From assembly GCF_017833525.1 (NCBI RefSeq), contig NZ_JAFICD010000001.1:2480001-2544000 (forward strand): 64,000 bases of DNA. Reading direction: 5' to 3'. Position numbers and translations under genes: made by a program. Positions 7,561 to 16,611 of this stretch are shown here, piece after piece (the first letter of the stretch is position 1; each line of letters starts with the position of its first letter). The stretch comes from Duganella sp. 1411 (lineage in GTDB: Bacteria; Pseudomonadota; Gammaproteobacteria; Burkholderiales; Burkholderiaceae_D). Under the pieces are notes generated by a model. The model made no database searches. It saw nothing but the letters and a program-made list of their open reading frames with translations, and was not told where the DNA came from.

Positions 7561-9024
7561 TCAGGCTACATTCACACCCCTGGCCTTCAGCGCGGCGCGC
7601 ACGCCGGCGCCGTAGGCCGGGTCGGCCTGGTCGAAGTGACCCAGCTGGCGGGCGATGATCTCGGCGCTCACCTGGCTCAACGGACCGGCGATGTTGTTGA
7701 ACAGGTTGAGCTTTTCCTCGGCCGGCAACAGGCGGAACAGATTACCGGCCTGCGTGTAATCGTCTTCCTTGCCGCGACCGTCGTAGCGCGCCGCGCCGCC
7801 GTCCAGCGCCAGCGCCGGTTCGCCGTGGCCCAGGCCTTGCGGATCGCTGCCGTTCGACTCGACCGGCTGGTAGTTCTGCGCCGCGCCGCCGTTGGCGATC
7901 GCCATCGCGCCGTCGCGCTGCTGGTTGTGGACCGGGCAGCGCGGCGCGTTCACCGGCAGGTGCTGGTGGTTGGTGCCGACCCGGTACAACTGGGCGTCGT
8001 GGTAGGCGAACAGGCGCGCCTGCAGCATCTTGTCCGGCGAGTAGCCCAGGCCCGGCACCACGTTCGACGGCGACAACGCCGCCTGCTCGACTTCCGCGTG
8101 GTAGTTCAGCGGGTTGCGGTTCAATTCGAACACGCCCACGGGAATCAGCGGGAAGTCCTTGTGCGGCCACACCTTGGTCAGGTCGAACGGATTCCAGCCG
8201 GTGCGCGCCTCCCACGCCGCCAGTTCGGCCTCGGTCGCCACTTGCAGCTTCACTTCCCACTGCGGGAAGTCGCCGGCGGCGATGGCGCCGAACAGGTCGC
8301 GCTGCGCGTAGTCCGGGTCCTCGCCGGCCAGGCGGCTGGCTTCGGCGGCCGGCAGGTTCTTGATGCCTTGTTTGGTCTTCAGGTGCCATTTGCAGTACAC
8401 ACGCTCGCCGGCCTCGTTGATCAGGCTGAAGGTGTGGCTGCCGAAACCGTCCATGTGGCGGTAGCCGTCCGGCGTGCCGCGATCCGAGAACAGCATCGTC
8501 ACCTGGTGCAGGCTTTCCGGGGTCTTGCTCCAGAAGTCGAACATCATCGTCGGCGACTTCAAGTTGGTCTGCGGATCGCGCTTTTGCGTGTGGATGAAGT
8601 CCGGGAACTTGATGCCGTCCTTGATGAAGAACATCGGCGTGTTGTTGCCGACCAGGTCCCAGTTGCCCTCTTCCGTGTAGAAGCGCATGGCGAAGCCGCG
8701 CGGATCGCGTTCGGTGTCGGCGCTGCCCCGCTCACCGCCGACGGTGGAAAAGCGCACGAAGGTCTCGGTCTGCTTGCCGACCGCCGAGAACAGCTTGGCC
8801 TTGGTGAATTGGGTGATGTCGTGGGTGACGGTGAAGGTGCCGTAGGCGCCCGAGCCCTTGGCGTGGACCACGCGCTCAGGAATGCGCTCGCGGTTGAAGT
8901 GCTGGAGTTTTTCGATCAGGTGGAAGTCCTGCAGCAGCAACGGGCCGCGCCGCCCGGCGCTGACGGAGTTCTGGTTGTCGGCGACCGGGATGCCCGATGC
9001 GGTGGTGATAGGTGGCTGGCTCAT
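7561..9024 (-). CDS. katA: Catalase, small-subunit clade 3 type
   Basis: 487 residues, the size of small-subunit monofunctional haem catalases, which turn hydrogen peroxide into water and oxygen in the cytoplasm. Visible residues are the distal His54 in RVVHAKG, the signature RFSTVGGERGSADTERDPRG (91-110), GNNTPMFFIKD (126-136), DRGTPDGYRHMDGFGSHTF (181-199), and the proximal haem ligand Tyr341 in RLFAYHDAQLYR. The start ATG at 9024 has GAGGAG upstream; 16 further in-frame residues upstream are not needed. A possible OxyR site lies about 75-100 bp upstream, which would fit peroxide induction. Confidence 0.95.
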   Translation of the reverse strand: MSQPPITTASGIPVADNQNSVSAGRRGPLLLQDFHLIEKLQHFNRERIPERVVHAKGSGAYGTFTVTHDITQFTKAKLFSAVGKQTETFVRFSTVGGERGSADTERDPRGFAMRFYTEEGNWDLVGNNTPMFFIKDGIKFPDFIHTQKRDPQTNLKSPTMMFDFWSKTPESLHQVTMLFSDRGTPDGYRHMDGFGSHTFSLINEAGERVYCKWHLKTKQGIKNLPAAEASRLAGEDPDYAQRDLFGAIAAGDFPQWEVKLQVATEAELAAWEARTGWNPFDLTKVWPHKDFPLIPVGVFELNRNPLNYHAEVEQAALSPSNVVPGLGYSPDKMLQARLFAYHDAQLYRVGTNHQHLPVNAPRCPVHNQQRDGAMAIANGGAAQNYQPVESNGSDPQGLGHGEPALALDGGAARYDGRGKEDDYTQAGNLFRLLPAEEKLNLFNNIAGPLSQVSAEIIARQLGHFDQADPAYGAGVRAALKARGVNVA

Positions 9025-9097
9025 GGCGTTGGCTCCTCGTTGTATGAAAGTGAGTTCATTGTAACGAGGCAACGCGATAAATAAAAACTATAAATAC

Positions 9098-9123
9098 CTA
9101 TGGATTTGATAGGTAAAGACAAT
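9098..9123. promoter_or_regulatory. Possible OxyR-binding site upstream of catalase
   Basis: CTAT at 9098, ATAG at 9109 and CAAT at 9120, each separated by seven bases. This matches the centre of the ATAG-N7-CTAT-N7-ATAG-N7-CTAT pattern in two tetrads, with a third at three of four bases. The fourth tetrad is poor. It is suggested by position (75-100 bp before a catalase start) as much as by sequence. Confidence 0.35.
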
Positions 9124-9138
9124 AACCCGAATGGCGAT

Positions 9139-9168
9139 GGGGTCGTACCCCGTCCGGGGTACGACCCC
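9139..9168. repeat. REP-like perfect hairpin
   Basis: A perfect 13-bp inverted repeat: GGGGTCGTACCCC, GTCC loop, GGGGTACGACCCC. It sits between the 3' end of cphA (stop at 9203, minus strand) and the catalase promoter. No T-tract follows, so a REP-type element or an mRNA 3'-end stabiliser is more likely than an intrinsic terminator. Confidence 0.7.
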
Positions 9169-9202
9169 GGTGTGCCGGGGTTACGGGTTCAAAGGGCCGC
9201 CG

Positions 9203-11773
9203 TCAAGCTTCGGCGATGCGCTTGGCGATGTGCGCCAGCGCGTCCTCCACCTGGTCGATCAGGATCAGGCACAGGTCACCCTCGCCCAGCCGCGCCAGGG
9301 CGGTGTCGATGGCCAGGAACTCGCCGTAGATCTCCTCGACGTGGCTGGTGCGGGGCGCGCCGTCCAAGCCGGAACGCAGCAGCGCGACGACCTCGCCGTC
9401 GACCCGCCCGCGCTGGCACTGGTCCTCGTACAGGATCACGTCGTCGAAGGCGCGGCCGAGGATCTCGGTCTGCTGCTTGATGTCCTGGTCGCGGCGGTCG
9501 CCGGCGCCGGAGATCACCACCGCGCGGCGCTTGGCCGGCATGGTCTCCACCGCCTGCACCAGCGCCAGGATGGCGTCCGGATTGTGGCCGTAGTCGGCGA
9601 TCAAGGTGGCGCCCTTGTAGTCGAACACGTTGAAGCGGCCCGGCGCGTTGTCGGAGTCGTTGGCGAAGGTTTTCAGGCCCAGGCGGATCGCGTCCCAGCT
9701 GATGCCCACGCCCCACGCGGCGGCCACCGACGCCATCACGTTCTCCACCTGGAAGCCGATGGCGCCGTTGCGGGTGATCGGCACCTGCGACAGCGCGATC
9801 TTGTTCAACTCCTTGCCTTCCGCCGCGACGATATGGCCGTCCTCGACGTACACAGTGCGGCTGCCCTGCGCGCGATGCGTGGCGATCACCGGATGGCCGC
9901 GGTCGGCGCCGAAGAAGATCACCTTGCCGCGGCAGGTGGCGGCCATGCCGGCGACGATCGGATCGACCGCGTTGAGCACCGCGAAGCCGCTTTCGGAGAC
10001 GTTCTGCACGATCACGCGCTTGAGCACCGCCAGGTCTTCGACCGTGGTGATGTAGTTCAGGCCCAGGTGGTCGCCGGCACCGATGTTGGTGACCACCGCC
10101 ACCTGGCAGCGGTCGAAGGCCAGGCCTTCGCGCAGCACGCCGCCGCGCGCGGTTTCGAACACCGCCGCGTCGACGTCCGGATGCAGCAGCACGTTGCGCG
10201 CGCTGCGCGGACCGCTGCAGTCGCCGCTGTCGGTCTGGCGGCCCTCGATGTAGACGCCGTCGGTGTTGGTCATGCCGGTGCGCAGGCCGCTGGCCGTGAG
10301 CAGGTGCGCGATCAGGCGCACGGTGGTGGTCTTGCCGTTGGTGCCGGTGACGGCGACCACCGGGATGCGGCCGTTCTCGCCGGGCGCGAACATGGTGTTG
10401 ACGATCGCCTCGCCCACCGCGCGGCCCTTGCCGTACGACGGCGCGATGTGCATGCGCAGGCCGGGGGCGGCGTTCACTTCCACCACGCCGCCGCGCTGGT
10501 TGTCGAACGGTTGCAGCACGCCTTCGCACACCACGTCGACGCCGCAGATATCGAGGCCGATCATCTGCGCCGCCTCGACCGCGCGCGCCGCCACTTCCGG
10601 GTGCACGTCGTCGGTGACGTCGGTGGCGGTGCCGCCGGTCGACAGGTTGGCGTTGTTGCGCAGGATCACGCGCTGGCCCTTGGCCGGCACCGAATCGGCG
10701 TCCAGGTCCTGCAGCGCCAGGCGCGCCAGGGCGATGTCGTCGAAGCGGATCTTGGTCAGCGAGGTCGAATGGCCGCTGCCGCGGCGCGGATCGGCGTTGA
10801 CGATGTCGACCAGCTCGCGCACCGTGTGGGTGCCGTCGCCGACCACCTGCGGCGGATCGCGGCGCGCGGCGGCGATCAGCTTGTTGCCGATGACGAGCAG
10901 GCGGAAATCGTGGCCCGGCAGGTAGCGCTCGACCATGATGTCGTCGCGGAATTCGCGCGCGGTGTTGAACGCCTTTTCCAGGTGCTCGCGGGTCGTGACG
11001 TTGACGGTGACGCCCTTGCCCTGGTTACCGTCCTTGGGCTTGACCACCACCGGCAGGCCGATCTCCTGCGCCGCGGCCCAGGCGTCGTCGACGTCGTCGA
11101 CCGAACGGCCGATCGGCACCGGCACGCCGGCCGCGTGCAGCAGCTTCTTGGTCAGTTCCTTGTCCTGCGCGATCGATTCGCCGATGGCGCTGGTGCTGTC
11201 CATCTCGGCGGCCTGGATGCGGCGCTGCTTCGAGCCCCAGCCGAACATCACCATGCTGCCCTCGGTCAAGCGGCGAATCGGGATGTCGCGCGCGACGGCG
11301 GCGCTGACGATGGCGCCGGTGCTCGGGCCCAGGCGCACGTCCTCGTCCAGGTCGCGCAGTTCGGCCAGCGCGCCGGTCAGGTCGAACGGGGTGTCGGCCA
11401 GCGCCGAGTTGATCAGGTTTTCGGCCAGGGTCACGGCCAGGCGGCCGACCGCCTCCTCGCTGTATTCGACCACGGTCTGGTAGATGCCATCCTCCAGCGT
11501 GGCGCTGGTGCGGCTGAAGGTCACCGGGCAGCCGGCTTGCGCCTGCAGGCTCAGGGTCGCCACTTCCAGCACGCGGGCCAGCGGCACGTCGTCGGCGCGG
11601 CCGGTCGTGCGCAGCGCGCCGATGGCCGGGAAGCGCGCGTGCAGGCGCTGCTCGAAGCCGGGCAGCAGCGCGATCGACTGCTCCTCGGGCGGACAGGAGA
11701 CGATGACTTCGACCGCCGTGTGGTGGCTCCAGAGATTGGGGCCGCGCAGGGCGCGGGTGCGTTTAACTTCCAT
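9203..11773 (-). CDS. cphA: Cyanophycin synthetase
   Basis: 856 residues. It polymerises aspartate and arginine into cyanophycin, a nitrogen/carbon storage polymer, using ATP at two sites. Order of domains: N-terminal domain (1-160); ATP-grasp domain (about 165-460) with VVVKPKDGNQGKGV (242-255) and VVEVNAAPGL (430-439); Mur-ligase-like domain with an intact P-loop GTNGKTTT (477-484) and, near the C-terminus, the ADYGHNPDA segment. Both ATP sites look complete, so this is the competent synthetase of the pair. It follows the shorter paralogue by 27 bases and is probably in one operon with it. Confidence 0.95.
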   Translation of the reverse strand: MEVKRTRALRGPNLWSHHTAVEVIVSCPPEEQSIALLPGFEQRLHARFPAIGALRTTGRADDVPLARVLEVATLSLQAQAGCPVTFSRTSATLEDGIYQTVVEYSEEAVGRLAVTLAENLINSALADTPFDLTGALAELRDLDEDVRLGPSTGAIVSAAVARDIPIRRLTEGSMVMFGWGSKQRRIQAAEMDSTSAIGESIAQDKELTKKLLHAAGVPVPIGRSVDDVDDAWAAAQEIGLPVVVKPKDGNQGKGVTVNVTTREHLEKAFNTAREFRDDIMVERYLPGHDFRLLVIGNKLIAAARRDPPQVVGDGTHTVRELVDIVNADPRRGSGHSTSLTKIRFDDIALARLALQDLDADSVPAKGQRVILRNNANLSTGGTATDVTDDVHPEVAARAVEAAQMIGLDICGVDVVCEGVLQPFDNQRGGVVEVNAAPGLRMHIAPSYGKGRAVGEAIVNTMFAPGENGRIPVVAVTGTNGKTTTVRLIAHLLTASGLRTGMTNTDGVYIEGRQTDSGDCSGPRSARNVLLHPDVDAAVFETARGGVLREGLAFDRCQVAVVTNIGAGDHLGLNYITTVEDLAVLKRVIVQNVSESGFAVLNAVDPIVAGMAATCRGKVIFFGADRGHPVIATHRAQGSRTVYVEDGHIVAAEGKELNKIALSQVPITRNGAIGFQVENVMASVAAAWGVGISWDAIRLGLKTFANDSDNAPGRFNVFDYKGATLIADYGHNPDAILALVQAVETMPAKRRAVVISGAGDRRDQDIKQQTEILGRAFDDVILYEDQCQRGRVDGEVVALLRSGLDGAPRTSHVEEIYGEFLAIDTALARLGEGDLCLILIDQVEDALAHIAKRIAEA

Positions 11774-11800
11774 AAATCTTCGTGTTCTTTCAGTGATGTG

Positions 11801-13978
11801 TCAGTGATGAGTCCGCTTAGGATTCGCATCGAAGGTGCGCAGCCCGGCGCCGATCAGGTCCGGCGTCAGTCCCAGCGCCCAGCCGGCGGCGATCGCCGCC
11901 AGCACGGCCTCCGGCGGCACCAATGGCGACAGCGGCAGGCTCGCCACCTCGTCGTGGCCCTTGGCCATGACGATGCAACCCGTGTCGCCGCCTTGGCGGT
12001 GGAACACCACGCGCTCGCTGTCCTGGCGATGGGCGGCGATGGCCGGCAAATGCTCGTCGACGCCATAGAAAATCACCTCGCCGTCGCACAGGCGGGCCAT
12101 GTCGACCACTTGTTCGTCGGCCGCGTTGAGCACCGCCACGCCGCTCGGCAGGATCACATCGACCTGGGTGCGCAGCACGCCATACAGCTTGTCGGCGCTA
12201 CCGATATGGAACTCGCTGAGCTCCTCGAAGTCGCTGACGTCGGTGACCACGCCAACCGCGCACTTGTCGTAGGCCAGGCCCTCGGTCAGGATCATGCGCG
12301 CGTTCGATTCGAACACCGCCGCCTCGACGTTTTTGTTGAGCAGCAGGCGCTCGCCGGTTTCCCAGTCGCTGAAGCCGTCGCGCGGCAGCAGGCGGCCGTT
12401 GACGAACAGGCCGTCGGCGCAGGTCAGGCCGACCTTCTTGCCGCTGATTTGCAGCAGCCAGGCGATCAGGCGCGAAGCCATCGTGGTACCGTGCTTGCCG
12501 GTGATGCCGACGATCGGCATGCGCCCGCTCTCGTCCTGCGCGAACAGGTGGTCGACGATCGCCTCGCCGACGTTGCGCGGCTCTCCGTTGGCCGGCTTCA
12601 GGTGCGCCAGCAGGCCGGGGCTGGCGTTGACTTCGATGATGGCGCCGCCCTGCTCGTGCAGCGGACGCGAAATGTCGCTCGCCACCAGGTCGATGCCGGC
12701 GATATCGAGGCCGACGACGCGCGCCGCCAGGGTCGCCATCGCGGCCACCTGCGGATGCACCTTGTCGGTGACGTCGGTGGCGACGTTGCCGTTCGGCTGG
12801 ATCAGCACCTTCTGCGTGGCCAGCGGCACCGATTCCCACGTCATGCCCTGGCGCGCCAGTTCCAAAATGATCTCGCCCGACTCGTGCGGCTTGACCACGC
12901 CCAGCGGCGCGTCCTCGACTTCGCCGCGGCGCGGATCGGTGTTGATCTGCGTGTTGCACAATTCGAGGATGTTCGACTTGCCGTCGCCGGTGACCCACAG
13001 CGACTCGCCGGCGGCGGCGGCGATCAGGCGTTTGCCCACCACCAGCAGGCGGTGTTCGTCGCCGGGGATGAAGCGCTCGACGATGACGCTCTTGCTGCCG
13101 CCCTTGCGCGCCGCCAGCTCGTAGGCGGCCGTCACGTCGGACCGCGTCATCAGGTTGAGCGAGACGCCGCGGCCATGGTTGCCGTCGTACGGCTTGAGCA
13201 CCACCGGCACGCCGATGTCCTCGGCCGCTTCCCACGCCGCCTCGGCGCTGGTGACCAGCTCACCCTGCGGCACCGGCACGCCGCAGGAGGCCAGCAGGCT
13301 TTTGGTCAGGTCCTTGTCGCTGGCGATGCCCTCGGCGATGGCGCTGGTCTGTTCGGTTTCGGCGGTCCAGATGCGGCGCTGGGCGGCGCCGTGGCCGAGC
13401 TGCACCAGATTGCCGTCGGTCAGACGGATCGACGGGATCTTGCGGTCGGTGGCGGCATCGACGATGTTGGCGGTGCTCGGCCCCAGGCACAGCGACTCGA
13501 CCATGTCGGTCAGCTCGGCCACCTTGGCGGCCAAGTCGTAAGGCCGGTCCTCGATCATCGCCATCAGCAGGTCGCGGCCCGCCTCCAGCGCCGCGCGGCC
13601 GACCTGCTCCTGGCGGGTGCGGAAGGCCATCTTGTACAAGCCGGTGTCCTCGCCGATCTCGCGCGTCTTGCCGAAGCCGGTCTTCATGCCGGCCAGGTTC
13701 TGCAGCTCGAGCACCACGTGCTCGAGGATGTGGCCGGCGTAGGTGCCGTCGCGCAGGCGCTCGAGGAAGCCGCCGACCTCGCCCACGCCGCAGCGGTGCA
13801 CGATCAGTCCGGGCAGGATGGCCGTCAGGCGCTCATACAAGCCAGGCAACAGATTCGACGGGAATTTTTCCAGCTCGCCAATATCCAACCACGCCTCGAT
13901 CACCGGGCGATAGGTCCAGATGTTGGGGCCGCGCAAATGGGTTACGCGGAGAATTTCTATGTCTTTCTTCTTGGTCAT
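11801..13978 (-). CDS. Shortened cyanophycin synthetase paralogue (cphA-prime / CphA2-like)
   Basis: 725 residues, about 130 shorter than its neighbour because the C-terminal part of the Mur-ligase region is missing. The N-terminal domain and the ATP-grasp domain are intact (VVLKPYDGNHGRGVSLN around 259-275, AIIEVNASPGLL 446-457). The position of the Mur-ligase P-loop reads GITGKHGTTM (491-500) where the paralogue has GTNGKTTT. In alignment the Walker lysine is replaced by threonine, so this site is probably dead. In cyanobacteria a similarly reduced CphA2 joins ready-made beta-Asp-Arg dipeptides; a comparable recycling or helper role here is inference. First gene of the minus-strand pair. 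The start at 13978 has a weak ribosome site. Confidence 0.85.
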   Translation of the reverse strand: MTKKKDIEILRVTHLRGPNIWTYRPVIEAWLDIGELEKFPSNLLPGLYERLTAILPGLIVHRCGVGEVGGFLERLRDGTYAGHILEHVVLELQNLAGMKTGFGKTREIGEDTGLYKMAFRTRQEQVGRAALEAGRDLLMAMIEDRPYDLAAKVAELTDMVESLCLGPSTANIVDAATDRKIPSIRLTDGNLVQLGHGAAQRRIWTAETEQTSAIAEGIASDKDLTKSLLASCGVPVPQGELVTSAEAAWEAAEDIGVPVVLKPYDGNHGRGVSLNLMTRSDVTAAYELAARKGGSKSVIVERFIPGDEHRLLVVGKRLIAAAAGESLWVTGDGKSNILELCNTQINTDPRRGEVEDAPLGVVKPHESGEIILELARQGMTWESVPLATQKVLIQPNGNVATDVTDKVHPQVAAMATLAARVVGLDIAGIDLVASDISRPLHEQGGAIIEVNASPGLLAHLKPANGEPRNVGEAIVDHLFAQDESGRMPIVGITGKHGTTMASRLIAWLLQISGKKVGLTCADGLFVNGRLLPRDGFSDWETGERLLLNKNVEAAVFESNARMILTEGLAYDKCAVGVVTDVSDFEELSEFHIGSADKLYGVLRTQVDVILPSGVAVLNAADEQVVDMARLCDGEVIFYGVDEHLPAIAAHRQDSERVVFHRQGGDTGCIVMAKGHDEVASLPLSPLVPPEAVLAAIAAGWALGLTPDLIGAGLRTFDANPKRTHH

Positions 13979-14314
13979 GTTTCTATTCTTGTATCTTTGT
14001 TATCAGCCGTGGCCAGCCTGCGCCGTATTTTAAACCTGTACCACCGCTTGCCGCCAAATCGCGTTTGGCCCACCCCGTAGCTCTGACCAAGTTCATCCCG
14101 CGCCACCGGCCCTGATGTCTGTGCGTTATACTTGCCGCCAGTACAAAAGCCCGGTCGTTTTTTGCGGTTTTATGTTGATTCACGTCAAATGTTTAATAAC
14201 TGACAGAATACCGTAAATAATTACTTATACCAGCCGCAACGCCTGATTGGCAAAGCGATTGTTGTAGAGTGCCGATGCTCGTTCCACCATTTTCGACCCG
14301 GAGTATGCCGCACG
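13979..14314. promoter_or_regulatory. Divergent intergenic region of the cyanophycin locus
   Basis: 336 bp between the cphA pair (-) and the ABC transporter gene (+), so promoters for both must lie here. The right part (14160-14230) is AT-richer than the flanking genes. I found no convincing -35/-10 pair, operator, riboswitch or small gene. Confidence 0.5.
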
Positions 14315-16588
14315 ATGACAACCCAACAACTTTCCACCGTATCCAGCCTTAGCGAGCTCCCTGAACGCTGGCGTTCCGAGATACAGGCACAGCTTTCCCA
14401 AGGGGAAAACGCCGTAAGTGCCCTGGAGGTTGACCTGGATCAGCAACTTCGTTTCGCCAAGGGTGTCATCGTCATCACGGCCACGCGCCTGCTGGCGCGC
14501 GCGCCGGGCCAGGAGCAGTGGCAATCGTGGCCGTTTTCCGAGGACCTGAGCCTGCGGCACCACGACCACGCCGGCGTCGGCCACCTCGAGCTGATCGGCC
14601 GGAGCGGCCGCCTGGCCGCGTGGCGCTTCACGCTGGGCCAGAACCTCAACGCCATCCGTCTGGTCGAACAATTCGGCGCCCACCGCGACAGCCACGCCAG
14701 CGGCGTGCCGGTGGTCGTCGAGGAAAAGAGCATCTGCCCGAGTTGCAAGGCGCCGCTGGAGCCGGACCAGGAGGAATGCCCGGTCTGCACCAAGGTGATA
14801 TACACGCCACCGTCGACCTGGACCCTGTTCCGGCTGTGGCGCTTCGCCAGGCCGTACAAATTCCAGCTCGCGCTGGGATTCTCGCTCATGTTGCTCAGCA
14901 CCGGCGCACACATGATTCCACCCTACCTGACCATCCCGCTGATGGACAACGTGCTGATCCCGTACCAGAACGGCAAAGCGGTCGACACCGGGATGGTGGC
15001 GCTGTACATGTCCGGCCTGGTGGGTGCGGCGGTGATGGCGTGGATACTGGGCTGGGCCAAGACCTACGTGCTGGCGCTGGTGTCGGAGCGCATCGGCGCC
15101 GACCTGCGCACCGAAACCTACGACCATTTACTGCGCCTGTCGCTGGAATACTTCGGCGGCAAGCGCACGGGCGACCTGATGTCGCGCATCGGCAGCGAGA
15201 GCGACCGGATCTGCGTGTTCCTGTCGCTGCACCTGCTCGACTTCGCGTCGGACTGCCTGATGATCATCATGACCGGCGTGATCCTGTTCTCGATCGACCC
15301 GTGGCTGGCGATCTTCACCCTGCTGCCGCTGCCGTTCATCGCCTGGCTGATCCACGTGGTGCGCGACCGCCTGCGCATGGGCTTTGAAAAGATCGACCGC
15401 GTGTGGGGCGAAGTGACCAACGTGCTGGCCGACACCATCCCCGGCATCCGCGTGGTGAAAGCCTTCGCGCAGGAGTCGCGCGAGGCGGCGCGCTTCCGCA
15501 CCGCCAACCAGCACAACCTGGCGGTCAACGACAAGCTCAATAAAATCTGGTCGCTGTTCTCGCCGACGGTATCGTTCCTGACCGAACTCGGTCTGCTGGT
15601 GATCTGGGTGTTCGGCATTTACCAGGTATCGAAGGGCCACATCACGGTCGGCGTGCTGTCGGCGTTCATCGCCTACTCGAGCCGCTTCTACGGCCGCCTC
15701 GACTCGATGAGCCGCATCGTCTCGGTCACGCAGAAATCGGCGTCGGCCGCCAAGCGCATCTTCGACATCCTCGACCACGTCTCGTCGGTGCCGGAGCCGG
15801 TCAACCCGGTCAAGCTGGCCAAGATCGACGGCGACATCACCTTGCGCGAAGTCGGTTTCCGCTATGGCAACCGCGCCGTCAACCGCGGCATCAGCCTCGA
15901 TATCAAGGCCGGCGAGATGGTCGGCCTGGTCGGGCACTCCGGTTCGGGCAAATCGACCTTGGTCAATTTGATCTGCCGCTTCTACGACGTCTCGGAAGGC
16001 GCCATCATGCTCGACGGCGTCGACATCCGCTCGTTCGCGGTGTCGGACTACCGCCGCAATATCGGCCTGGTGCTGCAGGAGCCGTTCCTGTTCTTCGGCA
16101 CCATCGCCGAGAATCTGGCGTACGGCAAGCCGGACGCCACGCGCGAGGAAATCATCGCCGCCGCGCGCGCCGCGCACGCGCACGAATTCATCCTGCGCCT
16201 GCCGCAGGGTTACGACTCGATGGTCGGCGAGCGCGGACAGGGGCTGTCGGGCGGCGAGCGCCAGCGCATCTCGATCGCGCGCGCGCTGTTGATCGATCCG
16301 AAGATCCTGATCCTCGACGAAGCCACGTCCTCGGTCGACTCCGAGACCGAAAAAGAAATCCAGCGCGCGCTGGAAAACCTGGTGAAGGGCCGCACCACGA
16401 TCGCCATCGCGCACCGCCTGTCGACCTTGCAGAAGGCCGACCGCCTGGTGGTCCTGGATCGCGGCGTGGTGGTGGAGGAAGGCTCGCACGACGTGCTGAT
16501 GGCGCGCGAAGGCGCCTACTACCGCCTGTACCAGGCGCAGGCCCGCAATGTCGACACCGACATGGGCGACAGCGGCAGCAAGGAATAA
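14315..16588 (+). CDS. Cyanophycin-locus ABC transporter (fused permease/ATPase)
   Basis: 757 residues. Unusual N-terminal 170 residues: a soluble beta-rich domain, then a zinc-ribbon-like pair CPSCKAPL and CPVCTK. Six membrane segments follow (about 195-460), then an ATPase domain with Walker A GHSGSGKST, signature LSGGERQR, Walker B ILILDEATSSVD and the IAHRLST switch. The fused 6TM-ATPase layout is that of homodimeric exporters. The gene diverges from cphA and is followed 23 bases later by a DUF1854 gene. This pair is repeatedly found with cyanophycin genes and annotated as cyanophycin-metabolism-associated. The transported molecule is not known; direction by family would be export. Confidence 0.88.
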   Translation: MTTQQLSTVSSLSELPERWRSEIQAQLSQGENAVSALEVDLDQQLRFAKGVIVITATRLLARAPGQEQWQSWPFSEDLSLRHHDHAGVGHLELIGRSGRLAAWRFTLGQNLNAIRLVEQFGAHRDSHASGVPVVVEEKSICPSCKAPLEPDQEECPVCTKVIYTPPSTWTLFRLWRFARPYKFQLALGFSLMLLSTGAHMIPPYLTIPLMDNVLIPYQNGKAVDTGMVALYMSGLVGAAVMAWILGWAKTYVLALVSERIGADLRTETYDHLLRLSLEYFGGKRTGDLMSRIGSESDRICVFLSLHLLDFASDCLMIIMTGVILFSIDPWLAIFTLLPLPFIAWLIHVVRDRLRMGFEKIDRVWGEVTNVLADTIPGIRVVKAFAQESREAARFRTANQHNLAVNDKLNKIWSLFSPTVSFLTELGLLVIWVFGIYQVSKGHITVGVLSAFIAYSSRFYGRLDSMSRIVSVTQKSASAAKRIFDILDHVSSVPEPVNPVKLAKIDGDITLREVGFRYGNRAVNRGISLDIKAGEMVGLVGHSGSGKSTLVNLICRFYDVSEGAIMLDGVDIRSFAVSDYRRNIGLVLQEPFLFFGTIAENLAYGKPDATREEIIAAARAAHAHEFILRLPQGYDSMVGERGQGLSGGERQRISIARALLIDPKILILDEATSSVDSETEKEIQRALENLVKGRTTIAIAHRLSTLQKADRLVVLDRGVVVEEGSHDVLMAREGAYYRLYQAQARNVDTDMGDSGSKE

Positions 16589-16611
16589 CCAGGAAAGCAA
16601 CCGAGAAGCAC

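Noticed and set aside
9131..14080. An open frame of 1649 codons on the plus strand, antisense to both cyanophycin synthetase genes
   Set aside because: Composition is a GC-codon mirror of the real genes (rich in His, Arg, Ala, Val, Gln, no domain readable). Both minus-strand genes have full family motifs.
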